Below, one piece after another: positions 1 to 9,239 of a DNA stretch of 64,000 nucleotides. Each line of letters starts with the position of its first letter. Position 1 is the first letter of the stretch. The stretch is from Plesiomonas sp051652165 (GTDB lineage: Bacteria > Pseudomonadota > Gammaproteobacteria > Enterobacterales > CAMTGL01): contig NZ_JBOFTR010000016.1 in NCBI RefSeq assembly GCF_051652165.1, forward strand, positions 248,001 through 312,000. The letters are read 5' to 3'. The position numbers were made by a program, and so were the translations under genes. Under the pieces are notes generated by a model. The model saw only the letters and a program-made list of their open reading frames with translations, was not told where the DNA came from and did no database searches.

Positions 1-1044
1 AAGTATATTAAAACTCGTTACTTTACAACAGATGAGCCTTATAAACAGCTCGGTACAGATGCTGTTAATACTGCAAAGCAACATGAAAACAAACCTACAT
101 TACTGGTTTTAGTTGTAGGTGAAACAGCCCGTAGCCAAAACTATCAACTCAATGGATATTCAAAACCTACTAACCAATATACCAAAGATTTAAGTGTTAT
201 TTCATTTCAACATGTTCGTTCTTGTGGTACAGCAACGGCCGTTTCCGTGCCTTGTATGTTCTCAACAATGACCAAAGATGAGTATAATGGGCAGCAAGCA
301 CATAACCAAGATGGCTTACTTGATATATTACACCATGCAGGCGTATCTTTATTATGGAAAGATAACGATGGTGGATGTAAAGGGGTCTGTGATCGCATTC
401 CGCATGAAATGATTAAACCTTTAGCCAGTGATCCAGAGTGCAATGGTTCAACATGTTATGATGGTGTTTTCTTAGAGACATTTGATCAAGATATTAAACA
501 ATTAGAAAAAAATGGGAAAACTGACAGTGTACTCACACTCCATTTAATGGGTAGCCATGGGCCAACCTATTATTTACGCTACCCACCCTCACATCGTTAT
601 TTTGTACCAGATTGCCCTCGGAGTGATATTGAAAACTGCAGTAACGAAGCATTAGTCAATACGTATGACAACACTATTTTATATACTGATTACGTATTGT
701 CTGAAATTATTAAAAAGCTCTCTGTATTAAGTAATCAATATAATACCGCTTTGATTTATTTATCTGATCACGGTGAATCACTCGGTGAGAATGGGTTATA
801 TTTACATGGTACACCGTACGATCTTGCACCTGCAGGGCAAACAACTATTCCATTAATCACTTGGTTATCTAATGGATTTAGTAAAGCGAAGGATTTAAAT
901 ATAGACTGTCTTAAAAAGGAAGCTACTAAAAATAACTTCTCGCAAGATAATTTAATTCATTCAGTCTTAGGCATCATGGATATAAAAACAAAAGAGTACA
1001 ATCCAAAATTAGATATATTCCAGACATGCCGAAACACTAAATAA
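1..1044 (+). CDS. eptA: Lipid A phosphoethanolamine transferase, EptA/MCR family (5'-truncated by window edge)
   Basis: The reading frame is open from base 1, so the N-terminal membrane region lies outside the window; what remains is the periplasmic sulfatase-fold catalytic domain. Visible family motifs are VVGETAR (metal-binding Glu), SCGTATAVSVPCMF with the nucleophile Thr encoded at 229-231, HLMGSHGP, and SDHGESLGENG followed by LHG (metal-binding Asp/His residues). Several cysteines (for example the CKGVC and CNGSTC segments) match the disulfide-rich periplasmic domain of EptA-like enzymes. The family transfers phosphoethanolamine from phosphatidylethanolamine to lipid A and lowers susceptibility to cationic peptides. 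Which lipid A position is modified, and whether this is EptA rather than another paralogue, cannot be decided from a fragment. Confidence 0.88.
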   Translation, partial: KYIKTRYFTTDEPYKQLGTDAVNTAKQHENKPTLLVLVVGETARSQNYQLNGYSKPTNQYTKDLSVISFQHVRSCGTATAVSVPCMFSTMTKDEYNGQQAHNQDGLLDILHHAGVSLLWKDNDGGCKGVCDRIPHEMIKPLASDPECNGSTCYDGVFLETFDQDIKQLEKNGKTDSVLTLHLMGSHGPTYYLRYPPSHRYFVPDCPRSDIENCSNEALVNTYDNTILYTDYVLSEIIKKLSVLSNQYNTALIYLSDHGESLGENGLYLHGTPYDLAPAGQTTIPLITWLSNGFSKAKDLNIDCLKKEATKNNFSQDNLIHSVLGIMDIKTKEYNPKLDIFQTCRNTK

Positions 1045-1064
1045 ACGTCAACCGTTCCTAGTAA

Positions 1065-1100
1065 GCCAACCTTATCTATTAAGGTTGGCTTTACTTTTTG
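1065..1100 (+). terminator. Rho-independent terminator after eptA
   Basis: A GCCAACCTT / AAGGTTGGC stem with a short loop is followed by a T-rich stretch, 20 bp after the eptA stop. Confidence 0.8.
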
Positions 1101-1326
1101 ATAAAACTCACTTTCAATAGATACTTATTCTAAGTGAGTATACTAGATGAAAAAAAATCACCTAACAGGCTATTTCGCTACTAAAAAGATGAAAACTAGT
1201 CTATATATAGATTATCTGTTTTACTTTAAAAAGTGTGCATTTCAACATTTATCATAAATAGCGCGATAACTCGCTAATCTTACTATTATTATGTCATGAT
1301 AATTGATACTACAAGGCCTGACACAT

Positions 1327-2250
1327 ATGCCATTTCAAAACACGCGGTTTATACCTCGAATTTTACTGGTTGATGACTCTCGGTCTACGCTAATGTTACT
1401 GAGTACTATTTTATCAAACCAAGCTGAAATTATTGTCTCTATGGATGGGCTAACCGCTGTCAATTTAGCTCGTGAAAAACAGCCTGATCTGATTATTTTA
1501 GACATTGAAATGCCTGGTATTTGTGGCTTTGATACGTGTAAAATGCTCAAGCAAGATCCATTGACACGCGATATTACTGTTATTTTCATTACTAAATATA
1601 AAAACCCTGCAGAAGAGATCGAGGCATTAAAAAGTGGTGCTGTTGACTTCATTACAAAACCCTTCAATGCAACAGTCGTAAAAACACGGGTAAATATTCA
1701 ATTAACGTTAAAAAGACAAGCGGATATGTTGCGCCAACAAGTGAATCTTGATGGATTAACTGAAGTGTATAATCGGCGCGCATTAAACAGTGATTTAGAT
1801 AATGAAATTCGTCGCCATGCCAGAACAAATCAGCCATTAGGCCTAGCTTTACTTGATGTTGATCACTTTAAGCTTTACAACGACTTTTACGGCCATCTAG
1901 AGGGGGATCAGTGTCTAAAGCGGTTAGCAAACACGCTTAAATCTACAACACGTCGCGCTGCTGAAAGAGTATATCGTTATGGAGGGGAAGAGTTTGCAGT
2001 GGTCTTACCTAACACAAATGAGGATGAAATACGCAAATATGGCGATTTTTTGTGCTTAAAAGTCAGACAACAACAGTGGGCTCACAATATGTCACCAGAT
2101 ACAGGGAATATTGTCACGGTAAGTATCGGGGTTGTTTCACTCATACCATCAAATGAAACGGCAGAATTAATGTTAAATATGGTTGATAAAGCACTGTACC
2201 AAGCAAAAAAAACGGGAAGAAATCAAATGAAATACTGGCAAGATACTTAA
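1327..2250 (+). CDS. Response regulator diguanylate cyclase (REC-GGDEF)
   Basis: 307-residue two-domain protein. The REC domain (about 12-125) has the acidic pair in LLVDDSRS, phospho-acceptor Asp59 in LDIEMPG and Lys111 in ITKPFN. The GGDEF domain (about 140-305) has an intact GGEEF active site at residues 219-223. The position of the allosteric inhibitory site RxxD reads RAAE, so product inhibition may be weakened. It should make c-di-GMP in response to phosphorylation by an unidentified kinase; no histidine kinase lies nearby. The ATG at 1327 is preferred to an upstream TTG at 1303 because AGG lies just upstream of it. It is paralogous to the gene at 5737-6675, with Asp and Lys at identical positions. 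Confidence 0.9.
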   Translation: MPFQNTRFIPRILLVDDSRSTLMLLSTILSNQAEIIVSMDGLTAVNLAREKQPDLIILDIEMPGICGFDTCKMLKQDPLTRDITVIFITKYKNPAEEIEALKSGAVDFITKPFNATVVKTRVNIQLTLKRQADMLRQQVNLDGLTEVYNRRALNSDLDNEIRRHARTNQPLGLALLDVDHFKLYNDFYGHLEGDQCLKRLANTLKSTTRRAAERVYRYGGEEFAVVLPNTNEDEIRKYGDFLCLKVRQQQWAHNMSPDTGNIVTVSIGVVSLIPSNETAELMLNMVDKALYQAKKTGRNQMKYWQDT

Positions 2251-2471
2251 TCGTCGATCTATTACCAAATAAGTACTCCTTATTCCTCTTTTTATTCGAT
2301 AGCTCTTATTCAATAACCCTTAATGAGTGCTCAATGTCATCAGTAAAGTTATCTCTCACTGTTATACCATTTATACAGTGCTGATACCGAACAAAAAAAG
2401 TGCAATGCGTTTACATTACAAGCAAACACCCCCTAACCTGTTGAATTAATGTACAAACGGCTGATTTTAAC

Positions 2472-2500
2472 TTTACATCACTCACTAACATCGTTATAGT
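2472..2500 (+). promoter_or_regulatory. Sigma-70 promoter of tRNA-Ser
   Basis: A TTTACA -35 box and a TATAGT -10 box are separated by 17 bp, ending 15 bp before the mature tRNA 5' end. Confidence 0.7.
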
Positions 2501-2515
2501 TCTCTCAACCCAAGT

Positions 2516-2603
2516 GGAGGAGTGGCCGAGCGGTTGAAGGCACCGGTCTTGAAAACCGGCGACGCGAAAGCGTTCGTGAGTTCGAATCTCACCTCCTCCG
2601 CCA
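2516..2603 (+). tRNA. tRNA-Ser (anticodon TGA)
   Basis: 88 nt including an encoded CCA end. The acceptor stem is GGAGGAG/CTCCTCC, a long variable arm (class II tRNA) is present, and the anticodon loop CTTGAAA carries TGA at 2550-2552. The T-loop GTTCGAATC is canonical. It stands alone with its own promoter. Confidence 0.97.
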
Positions 2604-2747
2604 CTTTGGGTAACTTCCTTAATTACACCATTCCTAAATATTCATCTCTATTTAAATCTCAATAATTTCTCTAAAAAAATCAATTTCTTGTTTTATACTG
2701 CATCCAATATATTGCTCTGCATTGCTCTATTTTTATTGATAAAATCG

Positions 2748-2792
2748 ATAAAAAAACGCACCTCAGTATGTATTTATACTTTCAGGTGCGTC
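2748..2792 (-). terminator. Terminator of the DUF945 gene
   Basis: On the minus strand an ACGCACCT/AGGTGCGT stem is followed by seven T residues, about 45 bp past the stop codon of the gene at 2837-4066. Confidence 0.8.
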
Positions 2793-2836
2793 GGTCACTC
2801 TTTTTTAAGTATTGCTAGAAAAAGCATGCGTAGTAA

Positions 2837-4066
2837 TTAGAATAACTGTGTCACTTCATGACCATTAACCGATAGCATGCCATCGTGAATCGTAGCTGAA
2901 GTATGAAGTTTTCCATCAGATTGTGTTACCCAGCCCTGACTAGAAAACTGTAATAACATCAATAGCATCTGCGGTTGCTTCATAAAGACTTTTTCATCAA
3001 CGCTTAATTGTGTATCTGCCGTCAGTGGTAATAATAGCGCATCCCAGTTAGTAGGAGCGGTACGATCAGCAGGCAGTTGCATCACACCTTTGCCATCAAG
3101 AGCTCCTTCACCAATTTTAGCATTGAGTTTATTAATCGAAAGCTTTACGCCTTTTCCTAATAGTTCAAGCAATAGCGTTTGTGCCTGCGTCTCTGTTATT
3201 TCATTTTTACTTGCCATGCGCTGTAAAACTTGCTTATTTAACCCAGTGACTGTGGTATTGAGTACCACATCATTCACTGCAAAATGGGTCGGTTTTTTCA
3301 GCTCATATTTCCCAAGCACAACATCTAAATTGAAATCAAGGTTATCACCATTATTTTTTTGATCTGTGAGCACTTGTATATCACTTGCAGACATCTGGCC
3401 TTGTGGTGTTTGGCTATTCACTGACTTAATCGTAATTGTATTTGTACCAAACCATAAGCCATCGCGCTCTTGTTGTGATGCTTGTGCATTTATTGCACCA
3501 ACCGTAAATATTGTACCTTCTGCACTTGCTAACTCTCCCCCCTGCCATTGGCTATTCCATGCTAATGTTGACTGCTGTGGATTAAATGTCACTGAACCCG
3601 ACGCAGGCTGCAATGTAATATGGTTACCACCATCTTTTGCATTCACTAATCCTAAAAAGAATTGACTATTCACATCGCCACCTAATGTATAAGAGGTATG
3701 CATAGTCAATGGCAGTGGCTTACCACTTAGTTTTTCAATTTCTGCAACAATACCTTCAGACTGCAAATGTGTATCAGCTTGAATATGTAACGGCCACAGT
3801 GTTACCGCACTCTCAGCCGTCAGCTCAACAGGTTCAACTTGACCACCCTCTGTAGGAGACGCTGTCGAGATCCATTTTACATCAATATTTCGGCTAAATA
3901 ATGAGCGTTCCGTTTCTGTAATTATGACGGATTTATTTCCCTGTAATTGTGTTTTGATCTGCGCTAATTGCTGATCAAATACGTGCGCGGTGTAATATTG
4001 AAGGCCCCCCGCAACTGCAATTGCAGCTAGACTTAGCCCGATCACAGTTCCCTTTACATTTGCCAT
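2837..4066 (-). CDS. DUF945 (YdgA-like) envelope protein
   Basis: 409 residues. A single hydrophobic N-terminal segment (about residues 7-22, rich in Ala, Leu and Gly) suggests a signal anchor, followed by a long beta-rich soluble region typical of the YdgA/DUF945 family. Phrases such as LFSRNIDVKW and the C-terminal MLSVNGHEV fit that family, whose molecular function is not established. It is divergently transcribed from the M32 carboxypeptidase gene and ends in its own terminator. It is probably inner-membrane anchored and periplasmic. Family recognition is from memory of the overall pattern, so the exact subfamily is uncertain. Confidence 0.75.
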   Translation of the reverse strand: MANVKGTVIGLSLAAIAVAGGLQYYTAHVFDQQLAQIKTQLQGNKSVIITETERSLFSRNIDVKWISTASPTEGGQVEPVELTAESAVTLWPLHIQADTHLQSEGIVAEIEKLSGKPLPLTMHTSYTLGGDVNSQFFLGLVNAKDGGNHITLQPASGSVTFNPQQSTLAWNSQWQGGELASAEGTIFTVGAINAQASQQERDGLWFGTNTITIKSVNSQTPQGQMSASDIQVLTDQKNNGDNLDFNLDVVLGKYELKKPTHFAVNDVVLNTTVTGLNKQVLQRMASKNEITETQAQTLLLELLGKGVKLSINKLNAKIGEGALDGKGVMQLPADRTAPTNWDALLLPLTADTQLSVDEKVFMKQPQMLLMLLQFSSQGWVTQSDGKLHTSATIHDGMLSVNGHEVTQLF

Positions 4067-4200
4067 TATGCTCTATCCTCAAGGGTTGCTTAATGTGTTA
4101 TACCATAGCATGATTTTATCTTGTATTAAGCCTCTGCGTGCGTTTAAGCACGGGCTGCTACTTTGTTTGAGCTGGCTTAAAATTGAAAGGAATAACAATA

Positions 4201-5682
4201 ATGACAACAGCATATCAGAATGTTGAAGCGGTATTTTCCCGCCTACACAAGTTTGCTCATCTCAATGCCATATGCAGTTGGGATCAACACACTATGATGC
4301 CCAATCAAGGGAATACTGCGCGCTCTGAAGCATTGGCCGAACTGAATGTACTTATACATGAAACCCTTACAGCCCCTCAAGTTCACGAATGGCTCACACG
4401 TGCCGAGCAGGAAACATTAACCACCACGCAACGTGCAAATGTACGAGAAATGCGCCGAAATTGGTTAGCAGCATCGGTATTGCCGGCTAAATTGGTTGAG
4501 AAAAAATCATTAGTGGGAGCTCGCTGTGAACATGCATGGCGTACTCAGCGTCCTGCCAATGATTGGCGAGGTTTTGCTACTCATCTCAAAGAGGTGGTTA
4601 AATTTTCCCGTGAAGAAGCATGTATTCGGGCTGATGCAACAGGAAAATCTCGCTACGATGCTCTGCTTGACCTCTATGAACCTGGTATGACTAGCCAGCA
4701 ATTAGATCTGATTTTTGGCAATCTGAAACAGTGGCTACCCACGCTGTTACAACAGATTTTAGAAAAACAAACACAACACTCTATTATCATGCCACAAGGC
4801 CCATTCAATCTACAGGATCAGCGTGAAATAGGTTTAAAAATCATGCAATTACTGGAATTTGATTTTAATTCTGGCCGTGTTGATATCAGTGCTCATCCAT
4901 TTTGTGGCGGTGTACCTGAAGATGTGCGAATAACAACGCGGTATTCAGAAAGTGATTTTCTTCCGGCATTGATGGGGATTATTCACGAAACCGGCCATGC
5001 ACGGTATGAGCAAAACTTGCCACGTCATTTATTAGGTCAGCCAGTTGCCCAAGCGCGTTCAACGGCGATCCATGAATCACAAAGTTTGTTATTCGAAATG
5101 CAACTCGCGCGCTCACCTGCATTTTTAAACTATATTTTGCCATTGGTACAACAACATTTTGGTGATCAAGCCGCTTTTGTTCGTGATAATTTTTTAGCCT
5201 TAACAACACATGTGAAACAAAGTTTTATCCGTGTAGATGCTGATGAAGTCAGCTACCCTGCACACATCATATTGCGCTACGAAATAGAGCGAGCATTAAT
5301 TGAAGGGGATATTGAGGTCAATGATATTCCTGCTCTATGGGATGAAAAAATGCAAGCGTATCTAGGATTAAGTACCGCAGGTAATTTTCGTGATGGCTGT
5401 ATGCAAGATATCCATTGGACTGATGGATCTTTTGGCTACTTTCCAACGTATAGCCTTGGTGCAATGTATGCAGCACAGCTCTTCCATCATGCACAACTTG
5501 CATGCCCGGAGTTAGAAACTCAAATTGCTAATGGCGATTTAAGTGCACTGTTTGGCTGGCTTCATCAAAAAATTTGGCAACAGGGTAGCTATTACCCAAC
5601 CGATGAGTTAATCCAACAAGCTACGGGGGAAACGCTCAATCCACGTTATTTCCGCCAACATCTTGAACAACGTTATTTATAA
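4201..5682 (+). CDS. M32 family metallocarboxypeptidase (thermostable carboxypeptidase Taq type)
   Basis: 493-residue cytoplasmic zinc peptidase. The HETGH zinc motif is at residues 262-266, and the downstream HES motif places the third ligand at Glu292, giving the 30-residue spacing known for M32 enzymes. The N-terminal LNAICSWDQHTMMP segment and the late GYFPTYSLGAMYAAQ segment are also characteristic. It trims amino acids from peptide C-termini with broad specificity. The ATG at 4201 is chosen because AAAGGAA lies at good spacing; the longer reading from a TTG has no ribosome-binding site. It sits between two REC-GGDEF genes without obvious functional connection. Confidence 0.93.
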   Translation: MTTAYQNVEAVFSRLHKFAHLNAICSWDQHTMMPNQGNTARSEALAELNVLIHETLTAPQVHEWLTRAEQETLTTTQRANVREMRRNWLAASVLPAKLVEKKSLVGARCEHAWRTQRPANDWRGFATHLKEVVKFSREEACIRADATGKSRYDALLDLYEPGMTSQQLDLIFGNLKQWLPTLLQQILEKQTQHSIIMPQGPFNLQDQREIGLKIMQLLEFDFNSGRVDISAHPFCGGVPEDVRITTRYSESDFLPALMGIIHETGHARYEQNLPRHLLGQPVAQARSTAIHESQSLLFEMQLARSPAFLNYILPLVQQHFGDQAAFVRDNFLALTTHVKQSFIRVDADEVSYPAHIILRYEIERALIEGDIEVNDIPALWDEKMQAYLGLSTAGNFRDGCMQDIHWTDGSFGYFPTYSLGAMYAAQLFHHAQLACPELETQIANGDLSALFGWLHQKIWQQGSYYPTDELIQQATGETLNPRYFRQHLEQRYL

Positions 5683-5736
5683 TCACATGTCTTAATACAA
5701 TAAGTAAGTATGGGGAAAAGTAGCGATAAATTGCAC

Positions 5737-6675
5737 CTATTTTTCCTCTGAATGTTCAATATGCGTATAACTTGCAGATTGGTTTCGCCCATGTGTCTTG
5801 GCGTAATACAGTGCTTGATCAGCATGTGCAATCAACATCTCTACCGATATGCCGGTATGCATTGTTGTGGCGATCCCAACACTAATTGTAACATACGGTG
5901 ATGTTTTCGAGCTAACATGGGGTAATTGCAGTGCTCTTATTTGTTCACATAGCCATTGCCCATATTCATGTAGAGCCTCAAGGGTCATAGTAGGTAAAAT
6001 AATCGCGAACTCTTCACCACCATAACGGCACACCATATCTCCTGCACGTCTAGCACTTTGCTGTAAACAGTGCGCTATTGCTTTAAGACATTGATCTCCG
6101 GCTAAATGGCCATAATTATCGTTATAGGCCTTAAAATGATCTACGTCGATCATCACTAATCCTAATGGTTGTTGGCTACGGCAATGCCGAGGCAGCTCAA
6201 CAGACAGACGATTATCAAACGCACGACGGTTATATAACCCCGTTAAACCATCAAGATTCACTAATTGCCTGAGTTGATCAGATAAACGCTTTAGCTTTAA
6301 CTGAGTACTCACACGCGCACGAATAATTGCTGCATGATAAGGCTTATAAATAAAATCAACTGCGCCTACGGCTAATCCTTCAACTTCTTTATAAGGATCA
6401 TGCGTACCTGTGACAAAAATAATTGGAATATCTTGTGTTAAAGGGTCTGATTGCAGTTGTTGGCAGACATCTATTCCACTTTGCTCTGGCATTTCAATAT
6501 CTAACAAAATGATATCAGGAATCGATTCTCTGGAAAATAAGAGCGCCTGTTCACCATTACTTGCATGCATAATTTGCCCAAAGCTCTTCAAAATTGAGGC
6601 TAAAAGTAAACGAGATGCACGTGAATCATCAACAAGAAGCAGTAATGGCTGCCGTAATTCGCTCTCAGAATCCAT
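5737..6675 (-). CDS. Response regulator diguanylate cyclase (REC-GGDEF), second paralogue
   Basis: 312 residues with the same architecture as the gene at 1327-2250. REC has Asp16/Asp17, phospho-acceptor Asp59 and Lys111; the GGDEF domain has an intact GGEEF. Unlike the paralogue, the inhibitory I-site is intact (RAGD five residues before GGEEF), so feedback inhibition by c-di-GMP is expected. It is convergent with the carboxypeptidase gene, with about 50 bp between the stops. No partner kinase is adjacent. The shared layout and sequence (NLDGLT..YNRRA linker, identical motif positions) indicate an old duplication. Confidence 0.9.
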   Translation of the reverse strand: MDSESELRQPLLLLVDDSRASRLLLASILKSFGQIMHASNGEQALLFSRESIPDIILLDIEMPEQSGIDVCQQLQSDPLTQDIPIIFVTGTHDPYKEVEGLAVGAVDFIYKPYHAAIIRARVSTQLKLKRLSDQLRQLVNLDGLTGLYNRRAFDNRLSVELPRHCRSQQPLGLVMIDVDHFKAYNDNYGHLAGDQCLKAIAHCLQQSARRAGDMVCRYGGEEFAIILPTMTLEALHEYGQWLCEQIRALQLPHVSSKTSPYVTISVGIATTMHTGISVEMLIAHADQALYYAKTHGRNQSASYTHIEHSEEK

Positions 6676-7118
6676 GATGTTTTATCCTATACGACAAAAA
6701 AGTATCTGCTTATAATTAATATCGCTTATCTTAAACTCAATCATTCACACCAAGTGATACAAAATAGGGAAAATAGACACTACTGCTCAATAATAACAAT
6801 AAGTTATATTAATGCACTCTTTTTCATCCTGTAATTTACAATATTAACATGCGCAGTGTTATACATTTCCTTGCAATTTATAAGTGTTATTCACTGCCAT
6901 TTTAGCGTTTTATTTTATATAGCGTAAATAGAAAAGATGATTTTACGCGTTAATATATATCCACATACATTTTATTTTTTTCTATAAAGCAATGAACGGT
7001 GTTAACGCTCAAACAATATTGATTCACAAACAGGCTTTTTATTATCTTGTGCTAATGTTTATGCTGTATGAATTGCCCTTTTATTCAACAACATAATAAC
7101 TGCAATCAGGAGTAACTT
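6676..7118. other. Intergenic region, divergent promoters
   Basis: AT-rich spacer between the divergent REC-GGDEF and flavodoxin-like genes. It should hold both promoters; no RNA gene, repeat or convincing small ORF was seen. Confidence 0.4.
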
Positions 7119-7697
7119 ATGTGTAAAATTGCCATCGTGTATCACAGTGGATATGGTCATACTCAAAAGCAAGCTGAAGCCGTATTTGCAGGCCTAAACT
7201 CAGTACAAGGTGTTCATGCTGCACTGTATCAAATTGATAGTCAGGGCGATCTACCCGACGCTATATTCAGTCAGCTAGAAGAGGCTGATGCGATTATTTT
7301 TGGCTCACCTACGTATATGGGAATGGCATCATGGCAATTTAAAAAATTTGCAGATACCAGCTCTCGCCCGTGGTTTGCGCAAAAGTGGAAAGATAAAATT
7401 GCTGCCGGATTTACTAACTCCGCCACAATAAATGGCGATAAACACTCGACATTGCACTATCTTTTTACCCTTGCTATGCAACACAGTATGATCTGGGTTG
7501 GCACAGGGCTAATGCCTTCAAACACTAAAACGGCAGATCGTAACGATGTTAACTATCTAGGCGCATTTGCAGGTGCAATGGCACAATCCCCTGCAGATGC
7601 CAGCCCAGAAGAAGGGCCACTACCTGGCGATCTCAAAACAGCCCGTTTATTTGGGCAACGTATTGCTGAAGTGACACTCAAATGGCGTGGCCAATAA
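7119..7697 (+). CDS. Flavodoxin-fold NAD(P)H-dependent FMN reductase / quinone reductase (WrbA-like)
   Basis: 192 residues. The N-terminal IAIVYHSGYGHTQKQAEAV is the FMN phosphate-binding loop of flavodoxin-fold oxidoreductases, and FGSPTYMGMASWQFKKF is the second FMN-contact segment. It resembles the WrbA/FMN reductase group that carries out two-electron reduction of quinones or other electrophiles, although the overall length and late segments differ from classic WrbA. An AGGAG ribosome-binding site precedes the ATG. It is monocistronic, with ybaK about 170 bp downstream. Substrate unknown. Confidence 0.78.
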   Translation: MCKIAIVYHSGYGHTQKQAEAVFAGLNSVQGVHAALYQIDSQGDLPDAIFSQLEEADAIIFGSPTYMGMASWQFKKFADTSSRPWFAQKWKDKIAAGFTNSATINGDKHSTLHYLFTLAMQHSMIWVGTGLMPSNTKTADRNDVNYLGAFAGAMAQSPADASPEEGPLPGDLKTARLFGQRIAEVTLKWRGQ

Positions 7698-7864
7698 ACG
7701 TTTAAACTGTGTACACAACATCAGGTGGTATCATTGGAATATTATGCCTACATATATTTTTGATGTGGGCATTTTTAGTAAAAAACACGCCTAACAAGAA
7801 AATTACAACACATTAAAATGCGACAAATTTATACTGTATATTTACGATTTGAATAGGTTAACTC

Positions 7865-8347
7865 ATGACACCAGCCGTTGTTCTATTAAAAAAACAGCAT
7901 ATTGCGTTTGAATTATACCCCTACGAGCATGATCCTAATAACACACATTTTGGTGAAGAGGCGGCAACATTGCTGGGTATAGATCCTCAACGTGTCTATA
8001 AAACATTGCTTGTGTGCCTCAACGGGGATGCAAAGAATTTGGCAGTAGCCATTGTCTCTGTTGCGGGTATGCTGGATTTAAAAAAAGTGGCTAAAGCATT
8101 AGGTGCAAAAAAAGCAGAGATGGCTGATGTTGCTATTGCACAGCGAACAACAGGCTACTTAGTAGGTGGAATTAGCCCTTTAGGCCAAAAAAAACAATTA
8201 CCCACTGTACTTGATAGTGGTGCTGAGTTATTTACCACAATTTTAGTTTCAGGTGGCAAACGTGGTTTAGATATTGAGTTAGCACCGCATGATTTACTGC
8301 ATGTATTAAATGGAAAATCAGCAGATATCGCTAAAGATGATGAGTAA
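7865..8347 (+). CDS. ybaK: Cys-tRNA(Pro)/Cys-tRNA(Cys) deacylase YbaK
   Basis: 160 residues, close to the E. coli length of 159. It is a YbaK-type trans-editing protein that hydrolyses Cys mischarged onto tRNA-Pro. The family's essential Lys46 is present in VYKTLLV, and the C-terminal half carries the typical GYLVGGISPLGQKK and LVSGGKRGLDIEL motifs. It acts in the cytosol with prolyl-tRNA synthetase. Its stop codon is about 50 bp from the 3' end of a convergent small gene. Confidence 0.95.
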   Translation: MTPAVVLLKKQHIAFELYPYEHDPNNTHFGEEAATLLGIDPQRVYKTLLVCLNGDAKNLAVAIVSVAGMLDLKKVAKALGAKKAEMADVAIAQRTTGYLVGGISPLGQKKQLPTVLDSGAELFTTILVSGGKRGLDIELAPHDLLHVLNGKSADIAKDDE

Positions 8348-8393
8348 TGTTATATCATACAGCACACACTCTAGGCTTATAAGGCAATCAACG

Positions 8394-8570
8394 CTAACGC
8401 TGTGTGCGCACAACTGGATCACCACGCCCAGTAGACTCAGCGATATATTCAGATTGCAACTGAAATGTGCTAACAGACTCTTTATTATGCGGGTGCAGAT
8501 TCATACTCCACGAGGCAAATGCTGCCATTGGTAAAGCAACTAGCATTAACGCGATCAGTGAATCCTTCAT
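8394..8570 (-). CDS. Small secreted peptide, 58 residues, unknown function
   Basis: An ATG with a near-perfect AAGGAGG Shine-Dalgarno opens a 58-codon frame ending in TAG. The first 19 residues (MKDSLIALMLVALPMAAFA) form a clear signal peptide with an Ala-x-Ala cleavage site. The mature part of about 39 residues is hydrophilic, containing NLHPHNKES and ending in DPVVRTQR, with no cysteine. It is convergent with ybaK and divergent from grxA. I do not recognise a family. The strong ribosome-binding site and signal peptide argue that it is a real gene of the small periplasmic protein class. Confidence 0.7.
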   Translation of the reverse strand: MKDSLIALMLVALPMAAFASWSMNLHPHNKESVSTFQLQSEYIAESTGRGDPVVRTQR

Positions 8571-8839
8571 TAAGCCTCCTTCTTATTGTTAATAACGATG
8601 AATGTATGCATTTACTGTTATCAACAAGCTAATAAGTTATAACTCACACCAATTAATAGGTAAAAACTATTAAATTAACAGGTATGCTCCATTTTATTAA
8701 ACTTTTGTACACTGGCATAGTACTAAAAGTAGGCTTTAGTCTTATTTTTAGTTTGTGCTTTTTTAAATGTAAAATACACTTAATTTTTCATTAAAACGTT
8801 ACGTTGGTGTGGCTTTTTAGCCATAATACAGGAGTATGT

Positions 8840-9106
8840 ATGTTTGTCGTGATTTTTGGTCGTCCAGGTTGTCCTTACTGTGTCCGCGCAAAAGAGCTGG
8901 CTGAAAAACTAAGTACAGAACGTGACGATTTCCGCTTCCGTTATATTGATATCCATGCTGAAGGGATCTCAAAAGAAGATCTGGAAAAAACGGTTGGAAA
9001 ACCTGTTACTACTGTTCCACAAATTTTTATTGATCAAGAACATATTGGTGGATGTACAGATTTTGAAGCCTACGCAAAAGAGCATTTAAACTTGTATAGC
9101 GAATAA
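8840..9106 (+). CDS. grxA: Glutaredoxin 1
   Basis: 88-residue thioredoxin-fold protein with the redox motif CPYC at residues 11-14, the TTVPQIFID cis-proline segment and the GGCTDFE glutathione-binding segment, all diagnostic of GrxA. It reduces ribonucleotide reductase and mixed disulfides using glutathione. The ATG at 8840 is preceded by AGGAG; an in-frame extension upstream lacks a ribosome-binding site. The neighbouring ybjM and ybjL reproduce the E. coli grxA-ybjM-ybjL arrangement including relative orientation. Confidence 0.95.
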   Translation: MFVVIFGRPGCPYCVRAKELAEKLSTERDDFRFRYIDIHAEGISKEDLEKTVGKPVTTVPQIFIDQEHIGGCTDFEAYAKEHLNLYSE

Positions 9107-9207
9107 GTTAATATTGTACTGTTATTGCATATATAAAACACAACAGCTCAATATATATAACACTGTGTGTTTATACTGTGTAGCGTAAATATCAGAATAA
9201 TAGAAAG

Positions 9208-9239
9208 AGAGAAGATAAACAGCCTATCTTCTCTTTTTT
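9208..9239 (+). terminator. Terminator of grxA
   Basis: A perfect 10-bp stem AGAGAAGATA/TATCTTCTCT is followed by a T run. Confidence 0.85.

Noticed and set aside
2516..2603. Integration site of a mobile element at tRNA-Ser
   Set aside because: No integrase, no duplicated tRNA 3' end and no atypical island follow the tRNA.
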